Positions 1 to 13,700 of a DNA stretch of 64,000 bases are shown here, one piece after another; within the stretch, counting starts at the first letter, position 1; every line of letters starts with the position of its first letter. Source of the stretch: Wuchereria bancrofti (lineage: Eukaryota; Nematoda; Chromadorea; Rhabditida; Onchocercidae); NCBI GenBank assembly GCA_005281725.1, contig SSBO01000010.1, forward strand, positions 428,461-492,460, given 5' to 3'. The notes under the pieces were generated by a model, which was not told where the DNA came from, ran no database searches, and worked only from the letters and a program-made list of their open reading frames with translations. The translations under genes were made by a program, and so were the position numbers.

Positions 1-2270
1 ATAATAATAATAATAATAATAATAGTAATAATAATAAGAATAATAGTAATGATAATAATAATAAATGATTAATAACAATAAAAATAAAATAATTTTTGTA
101 CAAAAAATTTTTTAAGCTTGCATCATATTTTTTTATGTTTTTATTTAATTTTTTTATTAAATAATTTTTTAATACTTTTTTTGACACATCTTATAAATTT
201 TTCACATTTATTGAAGAAAAATTCGATAAAAAAATGATTTTAAGCTTTTTCTTAAATCTCAAAATTTCAACTTATCATTTACTTGACGTAAATTTGACGT
301 AAAGCTCATAACGTGGAAATCTTTGAAATTGATCAAAGATTTCCACGTTATGAGCTATTTAGAAAAAAGAAAAATATTCAAATATTTTTTACATTATTCA
401 TTTTCCATTACTCAAAAGACGGAAATTCAAGAATGACAATTCAGGATTAGTGGAAAGAGTAACCGGAAAAATAATGTTAGTGCCGGTTAGATAATTCCGG
501 AATACCGATTACTACATTTACCAATCATATAAGAACTAGTATGAAAATCATAATGGAGAAAGTTTTAACTGATAAATTCAAATTATTGACGTATGACGTG
601 AAAAATTCTATCACTTATGCTATTATATTTATTGTACTTTACGTGTTACTTATCACGTAATTACGTATTATTTGTTCAAAGTTCGAAATGAGTTAATCCA
701 TTCATTTTATCATTCTTAAATAAATAAAATTTCTTTGCTTTTGTTTATCCGGAACTATTAATTGTAAAGTATTTTTTTATTGAAAAAATTTTGCTGATAA
801 AAATTAAAATTATTGAATGAAAATTCTGAAACAAATTAAAAACCGTATCAGGAAAGAAAAAATATATGAAAACGAAAAAGGATTAAAAAATTTTTAGCTA
901 GCTAAATTTAAATGATNAGTTTATTATAATTGATATTTTCGTTTCGTAAATAACAAAACAGAAATAGGCTTGTTTACAAGTTTTAAAATTTGTAATTTTT
1001 AATTTAATTTATAAACTTTAAAAACAAACAAACTATCTTTTTTTTTGGATTTATTATTTAAAACAAAAACATTCTTCAAACAAATTTTAAATTTCTTATT
1101 AAACATTTTTTTTTTTTTGTATAAAATATTTTAAAAGAAAAATTAGCTATACAAAATATATTATTGAATATACCATACACATAATCTTACATCTGATAGT
1201 TTAAATATTAAAATTTAATTTATATAATTGCTAATCATATGTACTTCATTTTTTTTTTTAGTTTGAAATATTACAACTATTAAAAGTTCATTTGCATAAG
1301 TTAAAATTTTTCATATGTTAAAATATTTTTCATAAGCTAAAATTAGCTTTTAGTTAATTTTGTCAATTTTATTTTTAATTGTTCCGCAATTCGTATTTCT
1401 ATAACTCTTAATCTTCCGCATCCTTCGTATTCCGCAACACTGAACTCATAATTCTATAATTTCCTTCGTTTCATTTTAAAAAAAAATGAAATTATAAAAT
1501 TATAAAATGAATTTATAAAAAAAGAAATGAAATTATCTACTGTGAAGATTTTTTACTTATTCAACAAAATGAGTACTAAATAAGTAATTTGATCTTTCCT
1601 ATATATCTTAACTTTTTACTTAATTAATTATTTTTTCTTTTGTATAATATTTAATGTTTATAATTTGAATCGATAAAATAAATTCAAATTTTTATCTCGT
1701 AGACTTTATAAGTTATACTTGCAAAAGAAATTTTGGATAAGTTATTTGTAAGTAAATTAAACTGTGGGATAATGGAGAGAATGGAAGAGATAATGGAAGA
1801 GTTTATTATAATTTAAAAAATTCAAATTTTAAAAATATTTAAATGAATATTTTAACCATTCGTTATATCAGTTATATCAAAAAAGTTAAATAAAAAAAAA
1901 ATTTCGAAATTTCCATGATTTATAGCTGTCGTTCCTTCATCTGTGACAATATTATAATACATATTCCTTGTTTCCAATTCCTATTTCTAATTTACAATTT
2001 TAATTCCTATGTCATTTTGTGGTTTCAAAAAATTTTTCAAATGGAACAATTTAATTACTTAAATTCGCATTTTGATTTCTATTTATCATATTTTTCAGCT
2101 TTTAGTTACATAAAATACTTAAGAAATTTTTTTTTTTCTACATTTAACTTTTCTTGACTTTTAACTTTTAGTCATTAAATTTAAAAATAAAAAATAGAAA
2201 AAAAAGCCAGTCTCAGTTTTAGAATAAAAATAAAAATACTTAAAAAGAAAAAATTTAATATAAATTTCAG
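1..2270. other. Left flank, no gene supported
   Basis: Begins with an (AAT)n microsatellite (1-68), then AT-rich unique sequence with the hairpin at 303-356. Scattered ACGT-containing words occur at 590-670. A small open block at 441-495 between an ATTCAG and a GTTAG does not join exon 1 in phase. Single N at 917. No convincing upstream exon of the KASH gene. Confidence 0.6.
303..356. repeat. Perfect 24-bp inverted repeat with 6-nt loop
   Basis: Left arm 303-326, loop AATTGA, right arm 333-356. All 24 positions pair, then pairing stops (A/A at 302/357). It could form a stable hairpin if transcribed. Confidence 0.9.
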
Positions 2271-5200
2271 ATTAAGTACAATTAATCGTGCCATGGAACA
2301 TCTAAAATTAAATCGACGATCATTCGTAGAAAATGCTGAAAATACTGCTAAAGGTTAGATTAATCATTTATAATTTCAATGATTTGTCCTGAAATAATTA
2401 TCAAACAATTATTATCTAATATATCGCTGATAATTTTGCAAAAACAAAATTAATAGTTATTTATAAAATTTAATAAAATAAATGAAAAATTTTAATGCTA
2501 AAATATTATCAATTTGAATAAAAGGAAAAAAAAAAAAAGAAATGACATATATGGTTGGATAATTTAATTTAAAAAAAAAAAAAAATGACAAATTGGTGAA
2601 GCATAAAGACGAAGCATTTTTTTCAAAATTTAATTTATCATAAATTTTTTAGACGACGATGAACCAATGGCAGTATTAGAGCTTCGAAAATGGCTTCATA
2701 CGATGAGTGAAAAGCTTTCCGTAATGGAAAGCAAATTTACAAGAATTATACTTGCCCGAAGCGAACTGGATCGTTTGGCTGCCGACCAACAGGTTTTCCT
2801 CTTTTATTTATTTATTTATTTAATTTCTTCTCTCTCTTCTCTCTCTCTGTCTCTCTCTTTCTCATAATAATGAAATAAATATTTCATTGTTTGTAGTAAT
2901 TTATTTGTATGAAATTAGAATTGTAAATAGAGTGTATACATTTAAGTATAAACTTAGTGTGATAGACTTAAATACAAAGTTAATTTTAAATGTTTTTGTT
3001 TTGTTCTTTTTTTTTTTTTTGAAATTTAAATTTAGCATTAGAGTTGGAAGATAGTTTATTTATTTTTTTATAAAACTTTTTGTAAAAAAAAAAACTAAAA
3101 TTAACCATGTAAAACTTTATATTTTGTTTTTTCTTTTTGTCTCTGTGATAAAAATGAAATAAATATTTCATACTTTCTAGTAATTTATTCGTATGAAATT
3201 AAAATTGTAAATAGATGAATGAATGTATACACTTAAATACAAAATTTATTTTGAAATGTTTTTTAAATTTAAATTTAGCATTAGAGAATGTAAAATAGTG
3301 CTGTGTAAAACTTTATATTTTGAGATATTATCCAAAATGACATCCACATTATTGTGTATTTTTGAAATTTTTTTCCACGGAAATACGATAACTTGTTTTT
3401 TTTTTTTCTTTTCATATCGATCCGTAAAATTATTTTATTTTTTCATTTCTGATTGCAATGGAATGAATTTACCAGTTTTGATATATAAATTATTTTATGG
3501 CAATTTATGAATCATATAGTATGAGAAAACAAGTTAGCTATATGAAATTTAAAGGAATAAAAAGTTTGAATGAATCGGCAAAGAAAAAAGTAATTGGCGT
3601 AAATGTCGTAAAGATGAAAAATAGAAATCGTGTAGCATCATCATATAGAGAATAAATTTGGCGTAAATGTCTTATAGATGAAATTATATAATATCACATA
3701 GTGAGTAAGTTTGGCGTAAATGTCGCAAAGATGAAACAATAGAAATCATGTAGTATCTATCATATACAGAGTAAGTTATCTGAAGTAAATTTGAAATCAT
3801 ATCTTTTTCTTTCAGTTCATTGTTTATCTATTTTTCCTTTAATTAAACAATTGCGTAATTTGCGCAAAATGACTTAATCAGGTTTCCTTTAATTAAACAA
3901 TTGCGTAATTTGCGCAAAATGACTTAATCAGGTCTAATTCTCTCAATTAGTAAATTAATAATTTCATACATTCCATTTTATTATTATTCCTTACTATGAA
4001 AAAAAAAAAAAACGATTTTGTTGTTTAATAATTATAGCATTAAAATATATTTTTATAATCAAAATTTACATTTCAAATTGATTCGCATTTGTTTTTCATT
4101 TTTCAATAATTATTTAATGATTATATATGCATATGCATATTCATATAACCTTGAAAATAGTATGCACATAGACATACGACTCATTCGTGCAATATTACTT
4201 TTGTCAACTGTGTATGTGACCATTGTCACCATTACCGTCACTATTGCTACTGCTACTGCTGTTTGCTACAGTCTCGAATATTTTGCAACTCTAATTTTAT
4301 TACTCACCGCCCCCGCATTATCCGTTCTCGTTCAATCACCCCATAATCTGTAATGATGCATACTTGTTGTTATTGTTATTATTGTTGTTGTTATTACTGT
4401 TATTGTTATCCCTGTTGTTATTGTTGCCGTCACTGTTATTGTTCTTATTGTTGCCACTGTTATTGTTGTCGCTAGTGTTATTGTTATTATTGTTGTTGCT
4501 ACTGTTATTGTTATTATTATTAATGTTGCTAGAATGTTCAATTCTATAAATATATACCGTTTTATTCATCTAGCTATTTCTAATTCCTTTCCGGATGTTT
4601 TCATGAAAAATGATAATGGTAATAATGACAATAATCATGATAATGGTGATAATAGTAATGATAGTAATAATGATAATAGTAATAATAATAATAATATAGT
4701 AATAAAAATAAATAGCGATATTAATAATGATAGCAATAATAGTAACAATTAATAATGATAACAATGATAAATAGCGATAGTAATAATAGTAGCAATAATA
4801 GTAACAATTAATAGTAATAATTAATAACCATAATAAATAATAATAATAATAATAACAACAGTAATAATTATTATTACTACTACTATGTTCACAATAATAA
4901 TATAATAAAAAACATTATTAAAATAATTAATTGCTATTTACTATTATTATTATTATCATATTAATATTATATTAATATCATTAATTATAAGAATAGTTAT
5001 ACTATTAAGAATAATAGCAATAATTATTATTACCATTCATCAAAAATTTATAATAATTTGTAAATTTTTAATAGTGGCAAAAGATGAAATCAATTTAATT
5101 GGTTAGTTAAATATGTCGGATACTTGTTGAATGATCCATAAAAATTTGTCTCATAAACTAAATTGTCAATTTTATGAAGTAAATTTTAGAATTACTGATG

Positions 5201-7729
5201 ATATATAGGTCAAAAAGAGTAATGTATTTCGTAGATTTTGACTTTAAAATTATCATTACTATTTATTTTATGCAAATCAATTTTAAGTAATGTAATTCTA
5301 GTTATCCATTACCTTTGATGTGATATGATATGATATGATAGGTATGAATGAAGTGAATTTTAATTTGATATTAATTATTTATGATTGAATGCAATTTAAG
5401 AGTATACTAGGAATAGCTGTATGATTTCTTTTAAGATAATTACCCAAATAGTTTAATTGGATAATTAATTATGCTTTTTAATTATATGTTAAAATTAATT
5501 AATTATTTGATTGATCAATTTTATGACTTACATTAGACAATCATTTTGTTAATAGATTGGTAAATTATCATTTGAAACGAATGATCAATGATTATTGTTT
5601 TTAATGTAAATTTTTTCTTTTTGAAATTTTTTCTAAATTTTTTTTTTAATTTTTGAAATAATATCAAATTATTTTGCTAGCATAAATTAAAGAAGGCAGC
5701 TTTTTTCTCTCTCTTTTTTTTACTAGCAGTAATTTAATAGATATGAGTTATTCATTTCATATATTTAATTAATTTTTGAAAGATAATCTAACCAATTCAT
5801 TTTTGTCATTTAATTTTAAATTTTTCGACTAAATAATTTGAAGAAATGAAATAGAAATTAGATTTGATTAAATTTTTTCAGGTATAATTAATAATATTAT
5901 TATTACTTTATTTGTTATTTTACATTTTTTTTTTTGCAAAAACGGAATGGTTATCATAATTTAATTTCCACTTATTTATGAATTATTATAATTTAATTGC
6001 TTTTTATGGATATATCATATAATAGAATTTAGTCGTCGCAATTTAAAAAATAAAATAATAAATAAAATAATTTAATTCATCATAATTTAATTTAAATGAT
6101 TATCATAATTTATAATTGCCATAGTTTAATTTAAATGATTATCATAATTTACAATTGCCATAATTTAATTTAAATGATTACCATAATTTATAAATATCAA
6201 GTTTAATTCAAATGATTATCATAATTTATAATTATCACATTTTAATTTAAATGATTGTCATAATTTATAAATATCAAGTTTAATTTAAATGATTATCATA
6301 ATTTATAATTATCACATTTTAATTTAAATGATTAGCATAATTTAACTTATCCATTTCATTTTCTTTTCACCACTTCTTTTCTTTAATTTCTGTTTTTTAA
6401 ATTATTCATTTTGTTTTTTAAATTATTCATTTTGTTTTTTAAATTATTCATTTTGATTTTTAAATTATTCATTTCGTTTTTTAAATTATTCATTTTGATA
6501 TATTCATTATTATGAAATGATCCAACTATTAAACATTATGATATGCGATGATTAAGATAGCATATCAAAGTATTTTGTTGTCCGTTTGACCTTACTAATC
6601 ATCTCATAAAATATGGAACATTCTCGAGAATTTCTTATCTTTTACTACTTAAAATATTCGCTGTATTACTGTCTCAAAAATTTATGATTTATCATCGATT
6701 TCTCCAAAATTAATTATCATATCAAAAAGTTCTAATCTATTAATATTATCAGTGATAATTCATTTATATATTGTAACATTCTTTTTGTTTTGTTTTTCCG
6801 ACATTCTATTAATTTTTCATATATTAGAGAGAATGAAAGAGAGAGAGAGAGAGAGAGAGGGTTGATAAATTAATGATACATTTATTTTTAATTCTAATCA
6901 ATTTAATGAAAATTACTTATACTTAAACTGTATATTTTTCTCTATTCTAATATTTCTTTTTTTTTTCAAATTAATTAAAAAATAAATTTAAAAGAAAAAG
7001 TGTTTGCTAAAAATTTTAATTAATTAATATTATTTAGCAATCAGAGAATAAATAGATCTGATTATGTATATATTATTCATATTTAATTTAATACTATAAT
7101 GCTAGTAATTTTTAACGATTACTAAATTAACTTCCCACTTATTAACAACTTTGTTTTTTTTTTGTTTTTTACCTTTTCTCATTAGGAATTAATTAAATGG
7201 ATGAAAATTATAATTATAATTAATTATCAATATTTAATTTCGATCAATTTTTAGATTCTCCAATTACAAATCGAAACCGAAGGGCATACGTTAGTAAATA
7301 ACGTTCAACGAACAGTTACCAGGTAATTTCATCTTTTAATTTTCATCATTACTGCATTTGTCAACTTTTCTTTTCTTCTTTTTTTTCTTGCTAATTTTTT
7401 TAAAAATAATTTTAATTCAAAAATTAATTTTTTAAAATTATGCTACTCTTTTATATTCTTTCTACTTTTGCATTTATCATATAATGAATGTAATGAAGGG
7501 AGAGAGAGAGAGAGAGCGAAAGAGAAAGGGGAGAGAGAAAAAAGGAAAAACATTTTGTTTACAAAAATTTATTTACAGAAATTTGGAGGTAAATGAAGGT
7601 GGAACAGGTTGTTGGATTCAACGACAACAGCGAAATTTGAAAACACTAACAAAACGTTGGTATCATTTGTGGATTCGATCCTTATCAGTGCAATGTCGAA
7701 TTGAATATCAATTGGATCATCTTTACTCC
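2271..7729 (+). CDS. unc-83: KASH gene exons 1-4: spectrin-like helical segment
   Basis: Exons 2271-2353, 2653-2792, 7255-7322 and 7579-7729 join with phases 1, 0, 2 and 0. Translation gives amphipathic, charged, proline-poor sequence (LSTINRAMEHLKLNRRSF, then RKWLHTMSEKLSVMESKF, ILQLQIETEGHTLVNNVQ, LKTLTKRWYHLWIRSLSVQ) typical of spectrin-type helical bundles. The tryptophans in RKWL and KRWYHLW sit as spectrin-repeat core residues often do. The first base of exon 1 completes a codon begun in an unseen upstream exon; an ATG at 2294 is in frame but follows a good acceptor (AAATTTCAG), so I do not take it as the start. The exon 4 donor (TCC|GTGTGT) is weak. Introns 2 (4.5 kb) and 4 (8.8 kb) are repeat-filled. 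Confidence 0.7.
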
Positions 7730-10700
7730 GTGTGTTTTTCTATTTAAATTTAATTAAAAAAATATTTATTAATAAATAAGTGAAAGGTAAAAGTTCAATT
7801 TACTGAAATAAATAATAGCAAAAATATTTTTTTTTTTTTTATTATCAAATGTAAATAGTTTATGATTTAAATGCTCAAAACCATATTTTAGAAATGAAAA
7901 TGACATTTACTAATTGTTAAATATTATAATAATTTGGAATGAATTTTTTAAACAATCAAAATAAATTAACTTCTTCAATTATCTATTCCATATTACTAAA
8001 TTNNNNAAATTTTTTTTTTTTTTTTATTATCAAATGTAAATAGTTTATGATTTAAATGCTCAAAACCATATTTTAGAAATGAAAATGACATTTACTAATT
8101 GTTAAATATTATAATAATTTGGAATGAATTTTTTAAACAATCAAAATAAATTAACTTCTTCAATTATCTATTCCATATTACTAAATTAATTCTTTAAAAA
8201 AAAAACATAAATAAATTTTAATACATTTCCACTAGAAATTTTTTGGATTAATTTTTATCCCCCTTTTTTTTTTTTTGGAAGGATAATTTCATTTTTTTTA
8301 AATTTTTAAATAATTTACTACTTAATTTAATACTTTCTAATAGTTTATTTTAATTCCTTCTTCTCTTTCTTAGATTACTTGAGTCATTTTATTAAATACT
8401 TTAATTATCTACGATCATTTCAAAAATTAGGATAATTTAAAAAAAGGCCATTCACATTAGCAGCTAATAATTATTTTTACATATTTTAATTAATGATAAT
8501 ATACTGATAATAGTTTATCACTCAAAAAATTATCACGTACTCTCTTCAATTAATTGCATTTTTTTTTCATTATTAATATATTAAAATTAAAATTTTTTCA
8601 TTCAATTTTATTTCTATTAATGCTATAAGTTCTATTTGAGAATAACAAAAGAATTCAATTTAATTTTATTCTTCATTTTAATATAATACATCTATCTTTC
8701 ATAGCATAAATAATTCCTTTCTATTAATTGTCAATTTATACATGCGAATTTACCTGCTCTTTCTAATTTTCATATTTTTAAATTAATTTGTCATAAGGGA
8801 CAATTTGAATTAATTTCTCCTATGGGACAAACATCGTTAATCTGACATACTTTCAATCACTACTAATCTTTTTTTTTTGACTAGAAAATTTTCAGTGAAT
8901 GTTTCGATTGAATTATCTTCCAATTTATACTTTATTCTCTCATTTTTTATTTTCTTTCTCTCTTTTCATTTTTGAAATGTTTAATTTGAAAGAAACAAAT
9001 TTTTATTTTTTTATTTATTTATTTATTTTTTTTGTTGTTCCTTCACGTTTTTGCTATATTTGTAATTTTTTTCATCAGCATTTCCAATATTTTATCAAAA
9101 AAAAAAAGAAAGAAAGAATATATGTATGTAAAAAGTTCATTTATAAAATAATCAATAAAATTTTTATAAAATAATCAATACACTATCAATCAATATTTAT
9201 TATTAATTAAATATTATTTTTACACAATTAAAAATATATTTTTATCAATTTTAATAATGAATTTTTAATAGAAAATTGAGAAAAAAAGTTTTTTTTTTTT
9301 TTGGATTAAAATTTACATTCATAATAGTAAGACTTCATTATTATTCAGTTCAATTTTGAGTCACATATAGTGACCTAATTTTATGCTGACTTTCCTCTAA
9401 ACATTAGTGTCAATTTCTTCCTCATTTTAAAATCACATTTATTCTACTATTATAATTTTATTATGTATGATAGGAATGTTATTAAAATGCATGGATGCAT
9501 CTACATCCTTTCTTCATATTTTTCTTTTCTTTTCCTTTTTCTTTTTTCAATTCAAATTTTATCATTCCCATCATTTCGCGTGATTTATCAAAATTTTGTT
9601 GTGTTATTTCAATTATTCATTCAAAAAATTAAATCTCATTAACTTTCTTCCAAATGCTATTTCATTTTTGTGTTAGTTTGTTAAAAAATTTTCATTATTA
9701 ATTAATATATGTTTTGGTATCGAAATATTAATCATCCATTAATCAATAATAATAAATTAATATCGAATAATTCTTTTTTTTTTTGCAAAAAATATTTTAA
9801 TACCATCTCAATGTAATGAATTGGGCATTTATTAGTCTTATTATTACTATCATTATTATTAATATTATTATTGTTATTATCATTACTATTATTGTTACTG
9901 TTATTATTATTACTATTACTATTATTTGTTATTATTATTACTTTTATCGATTATTATTACTATCATTATTATTAATATTATTATCGTTATTATCATCACT
10001 ATTATTGTTACTTTTATTATTATTACTATTGCTATTATTTGTTATTATTACTTTTATCGATTATTATTATTACTATTATTCTCACCATCATCATCATCAA
10101 TTATTACCAACTATTATTATCATCATTAATTATTATTCATTATCATTATCAGTATTATTATTAATTATTATAATTATTTATTATTACTGTTATTAATATT
10201 GCTACTACTTTTATCCATTATTAATATTATTATTACTATCGTTATTATTATTAATATTATTATTTCTTTTATCCATTATTACTATTACTATTATTAATTA
10301 CTACTTATAAATAATATACTATAACGAATTTCAATTAACAGCATTTTAGCATGCAATCAAATGATAACAATGAAATGAAATGAAATGAGTGAATCCTTCC
10401 TTTTACAATTGTTCCTAATTTCTATTCATTAGTTGGGCGCTAATGTCTAATCTTCATTCAAATTCTGTTTTGCTTACAATTCTTTTAGGCTAAAATCTTT
10501 TTACTTTCATTATTATTTAATTTCTCTTTCTCATTAATCATATGAAATATTACATCTCTATTTTAGTTATATTTTACAATTTTAAGTAATTTTATAAAAA
10601 ATTTACTTTTTTCTGCAGTTAACAAAAAAAAAAAAAGTATTTAAAAGAAGAAAATTCTATGACAATTTGAACTTCTAAAAATATTATGCATAAAATATGT

Positions 10701-13700
10701 TAAGAAAGGAATAACTTTTTTTTTTAAAAAAATACATATATAACATTGTCATATAAATATGCTAGCAGCTGTTTACATTCATTTGAATAATACATTCTTC
10801 TTGTTTGCATTAAAATTAATACCAAAAAAAAGAAAAAAAAAATTAAAAAGATTTTTTTGTTTCTTTTTTTTTTTTACTTTTTCCCTATTTTTGCTTATTT
10901 ATATTTGTAACAATGAGTGTATAAATTGCTTTGCTTTTTCTTTTTTTTTTTCTTTTTGAAAATGAAAATTAAAAAAAAAAAAACATAAACAAAGCAGAAA
11001 TCGATGTAATTTCTTTCTTTTCAGAATGTATTTATGTCTCTTTTCATTTGTTGACATATATTTAATGTAAGTAAACGTACATCTCACACTTTTTCCATTT
11101 TTCCGTTTCTTTCTTCCGTTTTTTTTTCTTTTATTTTCATTTTCAATTAAGAAACTTTTTGATTAGAGGGAGAGAGAGAGAGAGAGAGAAAGAAGGAAAA
11201 ATGAACAAAAACCAAACTATTTTAATTGAATTAATTATTCAACGATGACTTTTATCAAATGAACGGTTAATACATGCTATTTGTATATATATATTTTTTT
11301 TGCTTTAATTTTAAATTCTATCAGTAATCAATTACTTATCTTTTTCTTTTTTTGATAATTTCATGGAAAATAATATTAATTTAGATACTCGGTTAAATAT
11401 TCTTTTATTTTTCAGACATAAATTGATAAAGTGATAATGAATATACTTTAAAAAAAGTGAAATATTTAACAGATTAGCAAACTAAGCAATAAGTATGGAA
11501 ATTTTTCTTTTTTTCTTAAAAATATGCTTTAAAGATTCGAGAAAAAAAGTTTTTCACTCCTTTTCATGGCAATTGAAGTAATCGTATTAAAAATGAAAAA
11601 GAAAATCGATTTTCATTTCTTCATATTGATAATCAATGTTTTATGTGTATGTGTGTATGTGTATGTGTGTCTGTGTGTATGTATGCATGTATGTATGTAT
11701 GTATGATAAGAAGCAGTGATAAGAGTAATCGTTATAATGAGAAATATATCAATAACAAATCATTTGTAAATATTAACTAGGGTAAGGTATGCTAAAGATA
11801 AGTTATAGAAGTAAGATGAATATCATATTGTAGTAACATTTACCCTAATAGTAACTCACGTTTACCCTAATAATAACATTTACCCTAATAGTAACTAATA
11901 GCAATTAAGGTAAGTTATAGAAGTAAGATGAATATCATATTGTAGTAATACTTACTCTAATAATAATATTTACCCTAATAGTAACATTTACCCTAGTAAT
12001 AACTAACATTTACCCTAATAGTAACATTTACCCTAGTAATAACTAACATTTACCCTAATAGTAACATTTACCCTAGTAATAACTAACATTTACCCTAATA
12101 GTAACATTTGCCCTCGTAATAACTAACATTTACCCTAGTAATAACTAACATTTACCCTAATAGTAACTAACATTTGTCCTTATAATAATTAACATTTACC
12201 CTAACAATAACTAACATTTACCTTAATTAGTAAAACAAGTTTTTTTTTCTTTGTTTGCAAGAAATAGAAAATTTTTGAATTGATACAAAGTAATGAAAGA
12301 AGTTGTAATTTTTTTTATAATTGAATCGATTTTTGATCTTAAAATTAGGATTGAAATAAAAATGGAAACTTTTCTTTTCTTCTTTATGATAAAATAAATT
12401 ATTCTTTCCTCTTCAATTGAGTTAAATTATTCAAAAAAAATGAAAGATTTCTTTTCTTTTCCTTTTTTTTCCTTGTCTCATTGATATCCACTGGGATTTT
12501 AATTGATAAATTATTATACACATTTTTCTTCTGACTTCTTCCATCTCCTCTCTCTCCCTCTCTCTCTCTCTCTTTTATTTTCTTGTCATTTCTTTTTAGA
12601 ATTTTTAAAATGAAATTAGATTAGATTCAGTTTGTATTTTTTGTTATATCCAATATCATTTATCCTATAGTATCTTTTTTTAAAAATTAAATTTCTCTCC
12701 TCCTTTTTAAAAATCATTTTTTTTTTTGATGTTCAATTATTACTAGGCTTAGTTGTCCAAAAATAAATAAATAAATAAGTAAACGAAGATAAATTCAACA
12801 ATTTGAAATTTTATGTTTATGTAAACAAATCAACTGTTTCATAAATTAAACGCTTATTTACTATCAAAAAAGTACACATACCTGAAATGAATTAATATGG
12901 TGCGTAAACAGGTGAAAAGGGTGTAAAAAAAAATTAATAACAATAATCCTTTAATTTTTTTTTTTAATAATTTTGACAATTATTAAAATTTTCAGATATG
13001 AAAAACGTTTCATTGAACATTTATTATCTATTTTCTGTCATTCAAATACACCTGTCAATCTACAAACATATTCATTTTACCTGTCATAAATTAATTGATA
13101 TGTCTCGTTGATAATATTGCTCTAATCTATTCATAATTCTATTCTAAGCATTTATTAGCAAATAGCGCGATGCAGGTTCATTTACCTGTCCTAAATTAAT
13201 TCATTTTACCTTTCTTTCTTCCTATTTTCACAATTAACACTTTTACCTTTACCTATTATTATCTTTTTACCTGTCCTCGCATCTCTTTTATCGTCTCTTT
13301 ATGCTGTTTATTTACTACCTTTATTGAAAAGGTAATTCATTAATTGATTTTTTTTTACACTTTTTGATAATTTATTCATTCAATTATTTAGTTATTTTGT
13401 CGAAATTTCGTGGAAAATTTGCAGAAAAAAAATTATTTTGTAGGAAAAAAAAAATTTTTTTTTCGTAAAAATTTCATTGAGATATTTGACATTTCCAATA
13501 TTTCTCACACTTCGATGTCAATTCAAACCATTTTATTATCTAAAAATTATTGAAATAGTTTTGTAGGAATTTTGTGTTTAAATTATTTACTTTTTATTAT
13601 TAATGATTATTAAATACTCAGTTAATGATTAATTACTCATTTAAATTAGAGATCACTTAAAGTGTAGGCAAATTGTTTAAATTATCTTAAATTATTGTAA

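Noticed and set aside
441..495. Upstream KASH exon between ATTCAG and GTTAG
   Set aside because: Its end phase (0 or 1) does not match the phase 2 needed by the exon at 2271.
4332..4764. Poly-Asn and poly-Leu open frames on both strands
   Set aside because: Generated by the TTATTG and AATGAT microsatellites.
7828..8186. Biological tandem duplication in KASH intron 4
   Set aside because: Copies abut an N gap and match to the base, as do two other gap-flanking pairs; an assembly artefact is the simpler explanation.
9816..10196. 126-codon open frame of Ile/Leu/Tyr
   Set aside because: Pure (TTA)n-type microsatellite translation.
11840..12235. TTTACCCTAATAG array as telomeric or interstitial telomere repeat
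   Set aside because: The nematode telomere unit is TTAGGC; this 18-22-bp unit is a minisatellite with a chance CCCTAA word.
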